From: Oxytricha trifallax
Taxonomy: Eukaryota; Ciliophora; Spirotrichea; Sporadotrichida; Oxytrichidae
Reading direction: 5' to 3'
NCBI GenBank assembly: GCA_000711775.1
Contig: ARYC01017514.1
Location: 1 to 64,000 of the forward strand
Length of the DNA: 64,000 nucleotides
Shown here: positions 45,052-58,891 of the stretch, in pieces
Numbering within the stretch: the first letter of the stretch is position 1
How the letters are laid out: each line of letters opens with the position of its first letter
Made by a program: the position numbers and the translations under genes
The notes under the pieces: model-generated
Databases searched by the model: none
Told to the model about the DNA's origin: nothing
Seen by the model: only the letters and a program-made list of their open reading frames with translations

Positions 45052-48000
45052 TCAAATATTTTGTGATAAATTAATGTTTCCAGAATCAGCAACTACTGCA
45101 TTGTTCTTTTGCATTCCTGATGCTAATTGTGCAAAGTACCCACCTTCTTTCTACTTATAATAATCATTTAATATCATATATATTTTCATTTGAATTCTAA
45201 TTATTATAAGTTCAGTGAATTTACCTTCTTCAACAAGTACTCCAGATTCGAGGACTACAACTCTATCACACTTTTCAACTGTGCTTAGTCTATGTGCGAT
45301 TACTATTGAAGTTCTGTCATGCATAATATTGTCCAAAGCTACCTAGACTTTCTTTTGAGATTCTTCGTCAAGTGCAGAAGTTGCCTCATCTAATATCAAA
45401 ATTCTGGGTTTTCATAAATAAAAGGAAGAAATTAACGAAAGTTTTCTCAAGATGGCTCTAGCTATGGCAATTCTCTGCTTTTGTCCACCTGATAATTTAC
45501 TGCCTCTAAGTCCGCAATTAATTGTAAATCCCTTGCTTAATTCTAAATCGAGCAATTACTAATCGGTTCTAGTATCTATATCTCCATCGATAGCTTTGAA
45601 TTGTCCTTTCTTCAGTTCCTCTGCAGTTAATTTAGCCATTGCTTTTAAAAGTTTTTGAAAGTGCTGATTACCGTGAGTCTCAATAATATACTCTTAATGA
45701 ATAACAAGGTGTCTTAGTAATTCTTCACAGGAATCTCCAAATTAGAAAACCATGCCTTGAGACTCTATAAATTCAATTGCATTTGCTATTTATGCTGCCT
45801 CTCTGATTTCTGAGTTCTTTGATGTTAGCTTTCCGTAAAGTACAATAAAATGCAAATAGTTATTAGAAAATCTAATTTAGTATGTTTTCAAGAATGCTGT
45901 AATTGAACAAAGTCGGTTCTTGCATGACAAGACCCATTGTTTCTCTTAGTTACTTTAAGTTATAGTCTTTTACATCAACTCCATCAATAGTGATTTTGCC
46001 AAAATCAGGATCGTAAAATCTCAACAAGAGAGAAACTATAGTACTCTTACCGCAACCAGATTCACCTACAAGAGCTACTGTTTCGTTAGGTCTGATTTTT
46101 AAATTCAATCCTTTTAGAATCCAATCATTCTTTCTAGTTGGATATCTAAACCAAACATTTTAAAACTCAATCTCGCCCACAAAGTTCAATGGGTCAATAA
46201 CAATATCAGTTGGCTTTGGCTACATAGCTGTGATAGTTGTTTTTTCATCCATGATTTTAAAGATTTTGTTCGCAGCTGATTTGGCTTTGCCCATATCTGG
46301 ACCGAATTGCTGAGCTTAACCACTTTCAAGTGCTCCAAACATCATAGCAAATATTGTGATAAACATATTAACTGGAGGATCACCGAATGCTACTAAAAAT
46401 TGAGCCCCTGCATAGAAAAGTGTTGCAATAACTCCATAAAGAATAAATTATGAGAATCCATAGGTGCCACCAATGAAATGAGATTGCTTGACAGCTTATT
46501 TCTTCGGTTCCTCTAAGAGCTTGTTAAAATCTTTAATGATTTAATCTTCATGTGCAAAAGAGGCTACAGTTCTGTAATTCATAATAGCATCACCTGCTAG
46601 TAGATTAGCGAACTTATGAGAACCTTCTTAATCAACACTTAGTCCCATTTGGAACTTTGCTCCCATATAACCACTTATAACAATGAAAGGACAGCAGCCA
46701 AGGCAAACCAAAGACATCCTCCAAGAGTAATAGAATCCAATACCAATACCAACTAGCACAGCGAAAACAGCTTCTAGAATTGATCCCAAACCCTCAGTTG
46801 AAACTCCATTAATAACTTAAGCATCAGAAGCAAGAGTGGCTGTTAAAACTCCAGGAGAGTTATTATTTAAATTAATTATAGCCAAAAAAATAGATAAAAA
46901 TATTAATTATATCTCTATAGTCAAACCAACCTTAATTCTTCATAAAGAGATTTCTGTAAAGTTTACTTCTAATATTAGTTGTTACATTTTCTCCAATGAT
47001 TCCAAATGAAAGCTTTTAACTAAAGCCTGTTACAAAGGCACAGCAAGCCAATATAAGCATAACCATACACCAGTAATTTGACTCCTCTCTCATATTTCCC
47101 AAATCTAATACTTCCATGAGAACGAAAAGCATCTTTGCCATGACACCTCCAAAGCAAGGCATGAGCCCACCTTGAGCGATTGAAACTAGAATACCAAGAT
47201 ATACATTGATTATGGGTTTGTTATACTCAAGAAGTCTTACGAAATTAGACTTTTTATTTGCTGCTAATCTTAATTTGTCTTCTTCCTCTACAATTTTTTC
47301 TTACTCATCACGCTTATCTCTCATTTAGTTTTCCAATCTTGTCAAAGCAGGGTTAGCATCAATCTTTTCCTTCTTTAATGTTGATTTTCTCTTTTCTGTC
47401 TCATTTAGACCAAATTTTATTTTATCATTGAGTTCTAAGTCAGTATCTTGTTATTGATTGATATTTTCTTCTGCAATATCAGGGTCAGAAAGTTCAATAT
47501 CAATTTATTTATGGTCTTCAGCTTGCTCTTATTCTCTCACAAACTTAGAGTAGATACCCTCTGGGAACTCTTAAAGTAAGCTGTTATGATCACCTACTTC
47601 CTTGATCTTTCCCTTTTGCATTACAATAATTTTGTCTGCATTTCTGATGGTAGAAAGTCTATGTGCAACTACTATAGTAGTTACAGATCCTAACTCAGTT
47701 CTAATTTTGTCGATGGCAGCTTGCACTTCTTTTTCATTCTTTTTATCTAGAGCACTTGTAGCTTCATCTAACAGTAAAATTTTTGGCTTCTTAATAAAAG
47801 CTCTAGCTATAGCTAATCGTTGTTTTTGACCACCAGATAGTTAGCCACCTGCATTTCCTACATTTGTGTTGATACCATTCTGAATCATTTTCTCTTGAAT
47901 GAAGTCCCAAGCATTTGCTGATTTAAGTGCCTATATAACTTCGTCATCTGTTGCATGTGGATTTCCGTACAAAATATTTTCTTTGATAGTCATGTTGAAC

Positions 48001-49565
48001 AGAACTGGCTCTTAACCAACATAACCTATCTGCTCTCTGAAATTTCTTAAATTAAGACCTTTCAAATTTTCTCCATCAACATAAACTTCTCCGCAGTCTG
48101 GGTCATAGAATCTTTCAATTAGTTGTACTATAGTTGATTTACCAGAACCAGAAGCTCCAACAAGTGCGGTTGTTTTACCATGCTCAAAAATAGCTGAGAA
48201 ATCTTCAAGGATCTTCTACTCTGGTCTTGTTGGATAAGAAAAAGACACGTTCTTAATTTTAAAAAAATCTAAATAATTACATTTAGGATTATATATTTAA
48301 TTCTTGAATTCAATATTTCCAGTGAGCGAATCTATTTTTTTAGCTGTAGGATCATCAATTTAGATCTTAGTCTTTCTCTCGATAACATCAAATGCCATCT
48401 TGCCAGCAACTCTACCTTCAGTCAAAGCTTTAAAGTTAGGAGCAGCAAGTCCTAAGGAAAAGACTCCATAGACTAGTCCAAGGAAGCATGCCATAATATC
48501 TCCTGAAGAGTAAATTTTTCCACTGTTACCATTCTCAATTTAGTCAGTCACCATAAAACTTCCAATGAAAAAAGCGTAAGAATAAAAACCGTAAAGTGCT
48601 AGGAAAAATCCACCTACAGCAAGACCACCAGTGAAATGAGTCTTAATACCTGTCTTAAAATATATTACTATATAAAACAAAATGGAGTAAAATTAACTAA
48701 GAATAGTAATATATCTTTCTAGCCTTAGCAAGATACTTTTCATAATTCTTGATTTCAGTCTCTTCTTGTCCAAATGCAAAGACAACTTTGATAGCATTAA
48801 GAGCTTGCTCAGCATATCCAGCGCTTTGTCCATAAGCTTTCATGTTCTCAGAGAAACCTTTAGAGAATGCAATTTGAATGGAAGCACTCATAAGGAACAT
48901 AAAAGGGAAGTAGCACATTAAGAAGCAACTGAAATACCATCCCTTAAAGAAAGCGAAGAATAATCCGGAGCATGACATCGCGAAAGCCATTACTATAGTT
49001 CCGATTTTCTCACCTATTGCTCTTTGAATGGACTGACATTCCTTCCCTAATCTAGATGACAACTCAGCTGTGTTGATCTCATCGAACCAGGAGATGTCTT
49101 GCTGGAGAATTGCTTTCAAGTAAGCACATCTAGTCTTTTAACCTATACGTTCTGAAGCTATGATCAGGAAGGAGAAAAATAAGTAACTGAAACCCCATAC
49201 TGCCAACCCAATTATAGTAAGGAATTTTTTTTAAAAAAATAGTCTTTAATGTCCTCTATTATAAAATTAAAAGTAAGAATCAAGGCAACTCTTGTAATTC
49301 TATTGAGTATCTCAGTTGGAGGCATCCCTCCTTGGAAAGAATCAGCAATATCTCCAAACAAGAACACAAACGAGGGCAATCCCAGTCCGCATAATATAGC
49401 AGATGCAAACCCAATAGTCAAAAAGATCCTATCAGCTCTATCTGCGAATGTGAGAAGGATTTTCCTATAAGGCACCATAGGTGGATTCTTTTTCGCATCT
49501 CTTTCTCTGATCTTTCCATCAATTGACGTCAGAAGTTGTTTGACCATCTCATCTCTTGGAGGCAT
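45052..49565 (-). CDS. full-length ABC transporter, ABCB (P-glycoprotein) type
   Basis: Layout TMD1-NBD1-TMD2-NBD2. Start [14 protein letters not shown] at 49565; an in-frame ATG at 49637 (MSGLFINYIQLANFND) is an alternative. TMD1 includes [23 protein letters not shown]1: Walker [10 protein letters not shown], signature LSGGQKQR, Walker [14 protein letters not shown]-loop VAHRLST. An acidic linker ([16 protein letters not shown]) follows. TMD2 covers [18 protein letters not shown] onwards. NBD2: Walker [10 protein letters not shown], signature LSGGQKQR, Walker [15 protein letters not shown]-loop IAHRLST. The tail is Q-rich with TGA at 45052-45054. Both ATP sites keep the key residues, so both should be active. 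Such exporters move lipids, peptides or drugs across membranes; substrate unknown. At least four IESs interrupt it, plus unresolved gaps near 46860-46930 and 45150-45210. Confidence 0.9.
45408..45440. other. 33 bp IES in ABC gene, pointer GTTTTC
   Basis: GTTTTC occurs at 45408-45413 and 45441-45446. It splits NBD2 just before Walker B; the join reads [16 protein letters not shown]. Confidence 0.93.
48250..48300. other. 51 bp IES in ABC gene, pointer TTCTT
   Basis: TTCTT occurs at 48250-48254 and 48301-48305. The join reads [17 protein letters not shown], the standard start of NBD1. Confidence 0.93.
48659..48707. other. 49 bp IES in ABC gene, pointer AATATAT
   Basis: A 7-base repeat occurs at 48659-48665 and 48708-48714. 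The join reads [17 protein letters not shown]. Confidence 0.9.
49211..49257. other. 47 bp IES in ABC gene, pointer ATTATA
   Basis: ATTATA occurs at 49211-49216 and 49258-49263. The join reads [19 protein letters not shown], restoring a membrane helix. Confidence 0.9.
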
Positions 49566-49639
49566 AATCTATTTGGACTCGCCTTTAGGGTCATTAAAGT
49601 TTGCTAATTAAATATAATTTATAAACAGCCCACTCATTG

Positions 49640-50138
49640 ATTACCATTAGATATAATTTTATTTGGAAGAGTTTGGGTCAAAATTGTTCTTTTTATTATG
49701 GGTAGGCGATAAGTTACCACGTGAACTATATAAATATTAATAGATCTATTTACTTAAGAAGTGGTTCTTACACCCCATCCATGTGCAATTTAATATCACT
49801 CTACTCTATCTATTAATTTCCTTGCATCAATTAATATTTTAATGTAAATTTGTACTGTAACAAACATTTATATAATTCTGTTCTTATTTAATATCTTTAA
49901 CCACAACTGATATTAATTTGCTTCTATGATGATAATAAGTATAGTATAAATGTGCAAAATATCTAAAAATAGACTTATAAATAATAAATATTATATTCAG
50001 AATATATCTATATATTCAATTGCAAAGATGGAACATAAAATTACTAAAGATGGCAGATACGATACTATACTTTTATATACTATAAAAACTATTTTTTTTA
50101 ATAAAATAAACTAATATAAAAAGTTATTAAGCAATGTT
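49640..50138. other. AT-rich intergenic region
   Basis: This is the divergent region between the ABC transporter and the first membrane-protein gene. No coding frame or repeat was recognised. Confidence 0.5.
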
Positions 50139-51385
50139 ATGGATGACACTATAGATTTTAGTGGAGAGAAAGGAAAATATGTATAGTTTGACAGTGCTAG
50201 AGCTGACAACATGGTAGTAAGTGATAGAAATTTATATCATTTTCTTATGAAAAGTTATTCTAAATTTTCTCTCAAATTTGATTGTTATATATAACTATAA
50301 AATCACACTATTTAATTAAAATTTTTATGTTAAATGGCGGGAATGTAATTGACCCAGAATAAATTTAAGACCATGATATGAATTTCCCCTCAAACCCCAA
50401 AAATCTGAGTGATTTCGAGATAAGTAGTTCTAGTGTTTTGCACAGTTACTAAACTAAAACTAAGCGCATGAGTATTTTGATGATCGTAGTTTCTTTATTT
50501 ATGATGGCTTATGGACTAGGAAGTGCTGGCTATGATATGATCTAGATATCTGACTATGAAAATGGAAGACATTTGAAGTTTATTGATAACCACCCTCCAA
50601 GGGAAATTAATCTATTTTTAAACAATTATCAAATTTTATCTGGTCAGATAAAATTAATTAAGTGAAAAAGGAGAGCAGAATGCTGATTAAGAGCCAAGAA
50701 TTTTACAATTTAACATGGACAAATTCACATTTATGTTCTTGAATTTTATTGCTCTAAGTACCAATGCCATGACTATTATACAGGGAATCGTTTGTATTTA
50801 CATCGCAATAAAAGCTTACTTCAGTCTAAACAGATTATTATGAATTTGCTAGGAATAAAATTTCCTTTTAAATTATAAGATAATCTGGCAATAATCCAAA
50901 TGAATTGGAGACTTAACAGTAGTTAACTGGTAAGATGGGAGATTATGTGAAGTTTATGATACTTTTCTAAGTTATGAGTGCTATAGCTTATTCTCTTGTT
51001 TACACTATTATTAAAAAGGCTTTATTTTTTAAAAGCCAGTTTCCATTATATCATATAATTCTGAGAATTCTAGTTTATTAATACTGTGTTAATGAAGGCC
51101 TTTGATAAATTTGAGTCTCAATCTGAACAAACCTTTGACAACGAAGACCGATAACTTGCATAAAACCTTAAAACAATGATTATCACAAGATGCGCAATTA
51201 TACTTGCTTTCTATACCGTTGGATGCAGTGGCTGTTTCTGGACCTTCAGAAGTTTCCAGAGAACTCAGTAGAAGTACGAAGACATCGTCATGGCTCAACC
51301 CAGCAGGTAGATTCCTAATTAGAGCTACGACTTGGAGAATAGCTAACACAAGTAGAATCATATATCTCTTGACTAGAGCATGTGA
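50139..51385 (+). CDS. multi-pass membrane protein, uncharacterised
   Basis: Start MDDTIDFSGEKGKYVQFD. A soluble stretch (NVIDPEQIQDHDMNFPSNPK) is followed by four hydrophobic segments: MSILMIVVSLFMMAYGLG, FTFMFLNFIALSTNAMTII with IVCIYIAIKAYF, VKFMILFQVMSAIAYSLVY, and MIITRCAIILAFYTVGCSG. The tail is Gln/Ser-rich and polar, ending at TGA 51383-51385. Frame changes near 50220-50335, 50650, 50845 and 51030-51080 mark IESs or introns whose edges I did not all fix. The next gene has the same plan, so the pair may be a tandem family. Confidence 0.6.
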
Positions 51386-51653
51386 TATAAATTATAATCA
51401 TATAAATTAATTACAAATTAAAATTTATATTATTATGACCAACAGATAAGATTAGAAAACATATAGTAAAAATTCATAAGTTTTATGTATAAATTAAATT
51501 TCATAACTTACTATTCATTATGCATTTTTTAATTGAGATGAATTAAATACCATCCACAAAGAATTCATAATAAAACAATATTTATTTATTTGCTGTTAAA
51601 GCTAATTATAGAAATTTCCAGATAAATATTAAATTATCAAAGACTAAAGTAAA

Positions 51654-53385
51654 ATGAACGAATCAGAGGAATTTGAAGTGGATAATAATGTCAATAATTT
51701 CTAGGATTTTAAACATCAAAGAGATAACTCTAACGCTGTAAATGGACCATATTACTTAATTTGCTTATAAAAATTAATTTTGCAGTAATTTAAAAATCAT
51801 CTTAATTTTGAATGATGTTAATAAAATATATGGTTTTAGTAATTTTTTATTTATCCTGTTCAGGTATCCCATGCTTATGAATTATTATTCATAATAATAT
51901 CCTAATGTGCTTGAGCACACAAATGAATTAGATTACACTGCAAACTACCAAGATCATTCAATGATCTACATGGACAGGTCATAGTCCGACGTAATTAATT
52001 AATCTAATAAGAAACTCGTAGACCATAATTAAAATAGCTTAATATACGGATAGCCTCCTGTAATTATCAATAAATCTAAGAGAAACCATCCATAAAACGA
52101 AGAAATTGCTCTCCCTTATAGTAATCATTAATAAAAGAACGAAAACATGCATTCATAAGAAAGTAGATAGTCTAGAAATAAACGGAAGAGGTAAAGTAAA
52201 ATTACTTCAATACAGGAAATGGAATTTGATGTGAAGGGGTCTAGTGACAATGAGTAGGTTTAAAAAACCAATAGAACTAAAAATAGTGTTTTAAGTCAAA
52301 ATAGCAAGAGAGGAAAAACCTAGCAGACTTTGAGAAAGAATGATAATAAATCTGACGAGGATTCATTGCCGCTATATAAATCTACAGATTTAAAATACTA
52401 ATAATTAGATTGAATATCTTAATATTAGCAATGAGAGTGAATTTTAATTAATAGATTTCATAGATCAGTAGCTAGCAATTCACATAGATTCAGCTTAGTA
52501 TCATGGAAAGATAGTATTCTGTCTCACTTTTATACTCTTTATTTTCCCTATTCTGCATCTGACTTATCAACTATACCTGCTAATTACCATTAACACCTAA
52601 GTCTAAGTGATGGCAGATAAGGAAGACAACGAAGGTAAGGTTATAAATATGGAAGTGTCTATGCCCCTATACATAGTCAGCATGATATTTGGAATAATAG
52701 CAAACAGTGTTATATTCATTATTGGCTATAAGGGCTATAAAACTCTAAGAAACTCTCTTAGATAACTGAAAGCCTTAGAATACAGACAGACAAAAAATAA
52801 AATTGAAACTTAACAGGAGTAAATAAATGACCTCTATACTTTCTCTCTGATCTCAGTTTTTGCAATAGTTTTGTTAGTTGTAATATAAATAGGCCTAAAC
52901 TTCATCACTATTCAAAAAGCGTAATCAGATTTCGTACAAGCACACAGATCGGAGCATAAAAAACCAAATGAAATCATTAGTTATGAAGAGAAATAGACAT
53001 TGGAAATATTAAGGGGGGCTTATCAATATTCTTATGTGGGCCTGGCTGCTTTACAGATTTTGTTCTTCACTCTGTACTTGACATAATTTGCTAAGTTTAA
53101 GAAGTATTAACAGATAAGCGAGAACACAGTTCTAAGCATCAATGCTTTCAAATATACTAGAAATTAATTACATATAAAAATAAATTGATGAAATTGTAAA
53201 ATAATTATATTTTCATTCAAATTAGACAATATAAAGTAAAAGGCAAGCAAAGTAATAAATTTGAAGACTACATTATGGATGAGGATACTATAGATGATAT
53301 TGAAATGTCTTCAAATAGTGCAAGAATAAACAAATTAAAGAAAAGTAAACGAAATGAGCTAAAAGCTAATTAAGAATTAGAATGA
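51654..53385 (+). CDS. multi-pass membrane protein, uncharacterised (second of pair)
   Basis: Start MNESEEFEVDNNVNNFQD. A long Asn/Gln/Ser/Lys-rich cytosolic region (residues 30-230, NKRKRQSKITSIQEMEFD) precedes four hydrophobic segments: KIVFCLTFILFIFPILHLTY, PLYIVSMIFGIIANSVIFII, FSLISVFAIVLLVVIQIGL and SYVGLAALQILFFTLYLTQF. A basic and acidic tail (DEDTIDDIEMSSNSARINK) ends at TGA 53383-53385. The same order of soluble N-terminus, four membrane spans and polar tail as the gene upstream suggests common descent, though identity is low. No family recognised. Confidence 0.6.
51749..51864. other. 116 bp IES, pointer TAT
   Basis: TAT occurs at 51749-51751 and 51865-51867. The join reads AVNGPYPMLMNYYSQQ and bypasses a TGA. 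Confidence 0.72.
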
Positions 53386-54384
53386 ATATTATATTTGTTA
53401 TTATTAAACCCAATTTGTATAGATATAGGGTGAATAATTATTTAGTTTTAATGAAGTTAATATATTAATAGATAAATATTAATTTATATATATATATATA
53501 TAATGATTATTTTCAAATAAAATATTGATAAAATACAAAACATCGGTAAATATGAGAAATAAAAATTAGAAAAAACTGCCTTTATTTATTAGATGTAAAG
53601 TTAATTTAATCTGCAAGTACTAAAATAATATAACTATGAGACCTTTTTGTAGCTTATGTTTGATTAATATCACTAAGTTTTTTATAAATGCACATTATTA
53701 TATTAATTTTATAGAATTCCCAAAACTATTCTTTTGTAGCGGAGTGTTTGAATGTGTAGAGTGTATAGGGTTTCAAAAGTTTATTATTGAAATGCATGAA
53801 TACTACTGATTCTTAAGTAAAATAAGAGTAACGCAATAATAAATCTAATTATCAAAATGTTGGATATTTCTCTAAAACAAAGAGTGATTATTATTTACGA
53901 AGTTCCATTTAGCAATTTAATGAAAAAATATATCAAAATCAACACTTACAGGATTATTTATATGATGAGAAGTGTACAACTTTTGAAGTGCAGATTTTTA
54001 CAAATTCTCATAGTATAATCCATTTTATATTTAATCTTGAATAATGTAAATATATTACGTTAAATGGTATTTTGATTTAATTTTTAATTTTCAAAAATTC
54101 ATGATCGATAGTAACATTTCTCAGAAAGTTTATTAATTGTTTATTAAATGGAGTTTAAACATCCAATTTTGTAATTAAATATACTTTAAAAAACTGACCT
54201 ATATATTTTGTGTCTGTTTTTAATTAATTTTAAGAATGCTAATTATATCATTAATTATCTCCTTCTTTGTTATTCAAATCATAAATATAAAAAAATACAG
54301 TCTCTAAATTAATCACATATAAGATTAATAAACTTATATACTAAAATATAATTTGTATAGATTTCTTTATAAAACGCTCTAATA
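53386..54384. other. AT-rich intergenic region
   Basis: This is a kilobase with no coding frame. It holds a (TA)n run near 53485-53503 and a modestly less AT-rich patch at 53725-53775, with no recognised function. Confidence 0.5.
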
Positions 54385-57300
54385 ATGGAACATCGGAAGA
54401 AAAGGCTCATTCAATTAGTGGGTAGGTAACCCAGAAACCTCTCACTTTCACAGAAAAAGAAATAAAGTCAAGAAGATATTGCATATAAAAATATTGAATT
54501 TTATATTATTTTATCAATACTTGCTAAAAGGTATAATTAAACTATTATACAATTATTAATAAGTTATATAAGTTAATAGTTAAGTATCATTGAATAAACT
54601 AGCAGACGATTCTACATTTAAACTCCCAAAGTTATAAAATAAAATTTGTTTAATTGTAGGAAAGAATTATTTAAGATATATTTGAAAATTAATGCGAGAT
54701 AATAAGTTGTGAATAAAAAATATTTAGGAGCAAGCGGATAAAAATTTATAAAAATGTCAGTTAAGAAGTTTTAAATGATAATTAAAATCTTGGGCAAATA
54801 TAAATATTCTAAAAGAGTTATTTATCAATTAATATGGCAATAAATTGTACTATATATCTTATATTTTTTTATATATAAAATACCTCTTGGATTTGGGCTT
54901 TAATTAGGAGGTCTAACATAAATAAATGAAAGTTCAGCTTTAAAATATAAAAGTAATAATATGAACAAATATAATGATGGGATGATTGACAGAGAATTAT
55001 TTAATAGTTCACAACCCTTAACTGCCCAATTCCAATCTAACAGACCTTATTCGAATCAAGTTGATTAATCGAGATATGATAAAAGCAGTATAAAAAAAGG
55101 CTCTAATACTTTGAAGTTTAAAATTATTTTTAGTTTATTAATTCATATACTTTGCAGTCAAGAAACCAAAGAAATCAATTTAATATTGTGGGGGGACATT
55201 TTATTTTGAGAAACTAGTTTATTTATTAAATTATTAGAAATTAGTAAATGCTGGGAATTTTCGATTATCTCCAGTCGCTAGTTTCAATCTCATAGTAAAT
55301 GATAGAACATATTATAAGCATTTATTCTTAAAGAAATTCTGCTTTTAATTGGAATATTTATAATTTTATCTTATGAAATTGCAAGATCCATCATAAATCT
55401 CATTTATTTTACTTTTGAGTATTCTGCTACTGGTAATTGTTTATAATTAAATATTTTTATAAAATTTGATTTTCTCATCAAATCAGATGTAAATCAGTTG
55501 TAACACTTAAACAAGTAATAAAAGAATATAAAATAAATCTTTGATGAATGCTCAAGCTCATAGATTTGAGTTGTCTCAAGAAGATAATAATGAGAGTTAT
55601 GTTAACCAGAATAGCATGTTCAAACTCATCAGACTGAATTAAGATTCATTTATAAAGAATATAAATTTATATTAAAATCTATTAAAAAATTTAATTTTGT
55701 GAAACTTATTATAATATTAAATTCAGTAGACCATGATGTAGAAGAAGGTAAAATATTCATAAAAAAATCTTAAAATTATAACTTAGATTAAAATCGAAAT
55801 GAATTAACATCCCAAAAAGATGCAGTGGATAGTTTATCAGAGTATAGTGACGAAAAGGAAAAAAGATTAAAAGTGCAAGAAAGACAGAAAAAGAGAGAAC
55901 AGCAAGATTTAAAGAGGGAGATGCAGAAAATCAAAAATCACTAAAACAACCCATTTTTGAGAAATTAAGAGCAGTTTAAAACAACATTTGTCACTACTTC
56001 TGGTTATGTAAGCTCCCTAAAAGATTTTTAATTCTGTTTTATAGGGTAATCAGTAAAACTTATTGAAATTATAAGGTGGAGGTTAAGATACAGCTTTCAA
56101 ACTTGGGGGAAATCTACCAATTTTTGATAGAATAAAGACTTCTTAACCAGGTAAAAGAACAAAATCTTCAAACTTCTAAAATACGAGAGAGCAGCTTACA
56201 CAGCTTTCTAAAGGGAACTATACACAGTCAAATTTTCAGACTGCTTTAATAGATTAAAGTATTTCATTTGATGTTGAAAATTAATCCACCTTTAAAAGGC
56301 TAATATAATCATCAAATTAAAAATTGAGATCGAAAATACTTAAGCCAACTCTTTCCATAAATTAAAAGTCTGATTACAAGAGTATTCAAGAGAAAAACTT
56401 CATAAACTCGGATATAACCACGGATCTTTAGTTTTACTCAACTTAGCCCATAAGTTTAGAAAACATTCAATAACTCACAGAAGAGCAAGTTTAATCCTTA
56501 GAAGAGTGTCTAGTGATAAAGTAAAGCAACGTTTTTGACTACGAAGACATCAATGAGCCATACTACGCCTAATATGGAAAGAATTATGTAGAAAATCAGG
56601 ACCCCCCAGCTGTCGCCTTTTACTCAAGAGAGGATGAAACTTAAGAATACAAAATCGATAGATTGAGAAATGTAGTCCCAAGGTTTTCATAAATGCCTGA
56701 GTGGATGTAAAAGCTTCCATAGAAAGAAAGGGATGACATCATGAAGTCCAGGATGATAAGATAAGAAATGAACGAGCTTATTCGTACTTTGCAAAAACGA
56801 GACACCAAAGACAACGTTGAGACGATGCAGAAAGAAATGTAGGATTTGCAAAGAGCTAGCTCAAAGAAAGGAGGAGTTAAGAAAAGTATAAGTATGTACA
56901 AAATTAAGCAAAAAATGGATTAGCTTCAAAAAGAACCAAACTATAATTAACTAATGAGGTCTAGAAGTTTTAGTAAAGGGGATATGTCAAATCAAGGTAG
57001 TCCATTGGGAAAGAATAGCTCTTCTAAACAGTAACTATTCAAGAAGTAGCAATCATTAGAGAGGACATTGCAAACTATTGGGAGACCAAGTACAGGTCAT
57101 GATGGTAGAAATCATAAAGATTTGAAACATTTATAAAGTTTCGAAGATGGTAGAGTAAGATACAAACTGCTGACAAATTTCGTAAATGCATACAAAGAGA
57201 AGAATATATTCATATTTTATTGTGTTATAAAGATGTGTATAACAGCATCAACAGGGGGAGGTAATCCAAATTAATAAAAGGACAAAGAAGGTATGAGTTT

Positions 57301-58688
57301 ATAGGATATCTAAATCTAAGCTTAAGCTGAACGAAATGATATCACTTTGGACTATGAATAGTTCATGAGAATTTACAACTTTGAAAAGGGAAGATAACCT
57401 AATTTTAAAAATGCAAGTGCAAATAAAGAAAAAGATTTTATGCAAGATCATGTCTCAGCTTTGAAGTAATCAGATAAAGATGGCAAGAAGCAAAACAAAT
57501 CTCAAACTAATGGATCAAGCTTGTATAAAAGAGAGAAAGTTAACTATTATAAGCCTTAAAACACCTCAACTGAGAAGAATAATCATTCTTAAAATCGACC
57601 ATAAAGTACATATTCAAGGAGTATTTTTTAATGTGAATATTGCAATTTTTCTTTACTTAAAAGTATCGGTGAGTAGACAAGAAAACTCTTAAAGCAAACT
57701 AATGAGATCAATACGAGTATTGAAAAAATAGGCAAATCTTTTATCGAAGGGGCTCATAAGAAAAAGAAAGAAGAGGAAGATGACGAAGAGATTAAGCGAC
57801 AAGTTGATATGATAAAGCGAAATCTTTTTAACAGAACTAGTTAGACTGGATTTAGTAGAGATAAAGACAACATCAGCAATATGAATCGATCATCTCAAAC
57901 TCAATTAATAGACTACAGCCCAAATTCAACGATAAAAATTAGCAATTTAGCTGGAATAAATACAAATTAGATAAGAAATGGAAAAGATAGATCTTTCATG
58001 ATAATAAACGAGGGAGATAGCCCGCTTTTGTAAAATTTCTCAGCAAAAGTTAAGAAATTCTAGTAAAGACCTTAAACAAGTGGATTATTATTAGAAAAAT
58101 CATCTAAATCAATCGAAAATGATAGATCGTTTAAGGATTTCAACAGAACTTAAAAGCACGCTGAATTGCAGTAAAACTAACAGAAAAGAATGAATAACAC
58201 TTCTTTGACATATGATTCAGGAAGCAATCAAAGACAGAGATTAAAGAGTTAGGGAGGAGTGATAATGGGCACATAAGACGAAAATTTCTTTGCTTAAATT
58301 AGATATTCTAACGGTTAAAATGGAAGTTAAGTAAGCAAGGGGTAGAGTTTAGGTAGGTCTGCAACTTAATTTGCTAAAAAAATTGACAAAGGATCAAGTA
58401 AGTGTTACGAATTCATTAATATATTGTTTACAGGGAATGTAGCAGCACTTGCTTAAGTGTATGGGGATTGCATCAGTGAAATGAATAAAAATGTGGTTAT
58501 GAAGGATGACATCAAATATGCTATGTATTAATTCAATTAAAAATATTATACCTTATCATTATTTTATGCTAGTTCTAATTACAAAAAGCATGTGAGAAAC
58601 GTTAATGAAAAGCTTCAAGACATCTCTAAAGATATAAGAGCAGAACAAATTAAATACAGGAAATTTGATAATTACACAAGAAAGTGAA
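54385..58688 (+). CDS. large low-complexity protein, uncharacterised
   Basis: Start MEHRKKRLIQLVGRQPRN; a basic segment follows (GASGQKFIKMSVKKFQM). Further on: MNKYNDGMIDRELFNSSQP, a charged helix (KEKRLKVQERQKKREQQDL), SQMPEWMQKLPQKERDDIMK, EMNELIRTLQKRDTKDNVE, and a C-terminal NVNEKLQDISKDIRAEQIKY before TGA near 58686. Most of the rest is Gln/Asn/Ser/Lys-rich with many TAA/TAG codons. No domain recognised. AT-rich breaks at about 54480-54600, 55110-55545, 55620-55730, 56005-56045, 57180-57245, 57560-57670 and 58395-58440 are introns or IESs; exact edges not fixed. Confidence 0.55.
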
Positions 58689-58891
58689 CTTATATTCTAC
58701 AATATATTTAAACATCTCAATTTCATTAATTATAGTTATTTCTCTTTCTCCTTACACCATTGAGAATTGAAATAATATTATTTATTTTGCTAATATTATA
58801 ATAAGTTAACTTTATAAAAAGGACAGTAGCATATTACTTATAAACAATTTTCCTAAACAAATATCAATATTACATTAAGATACAAATATAT

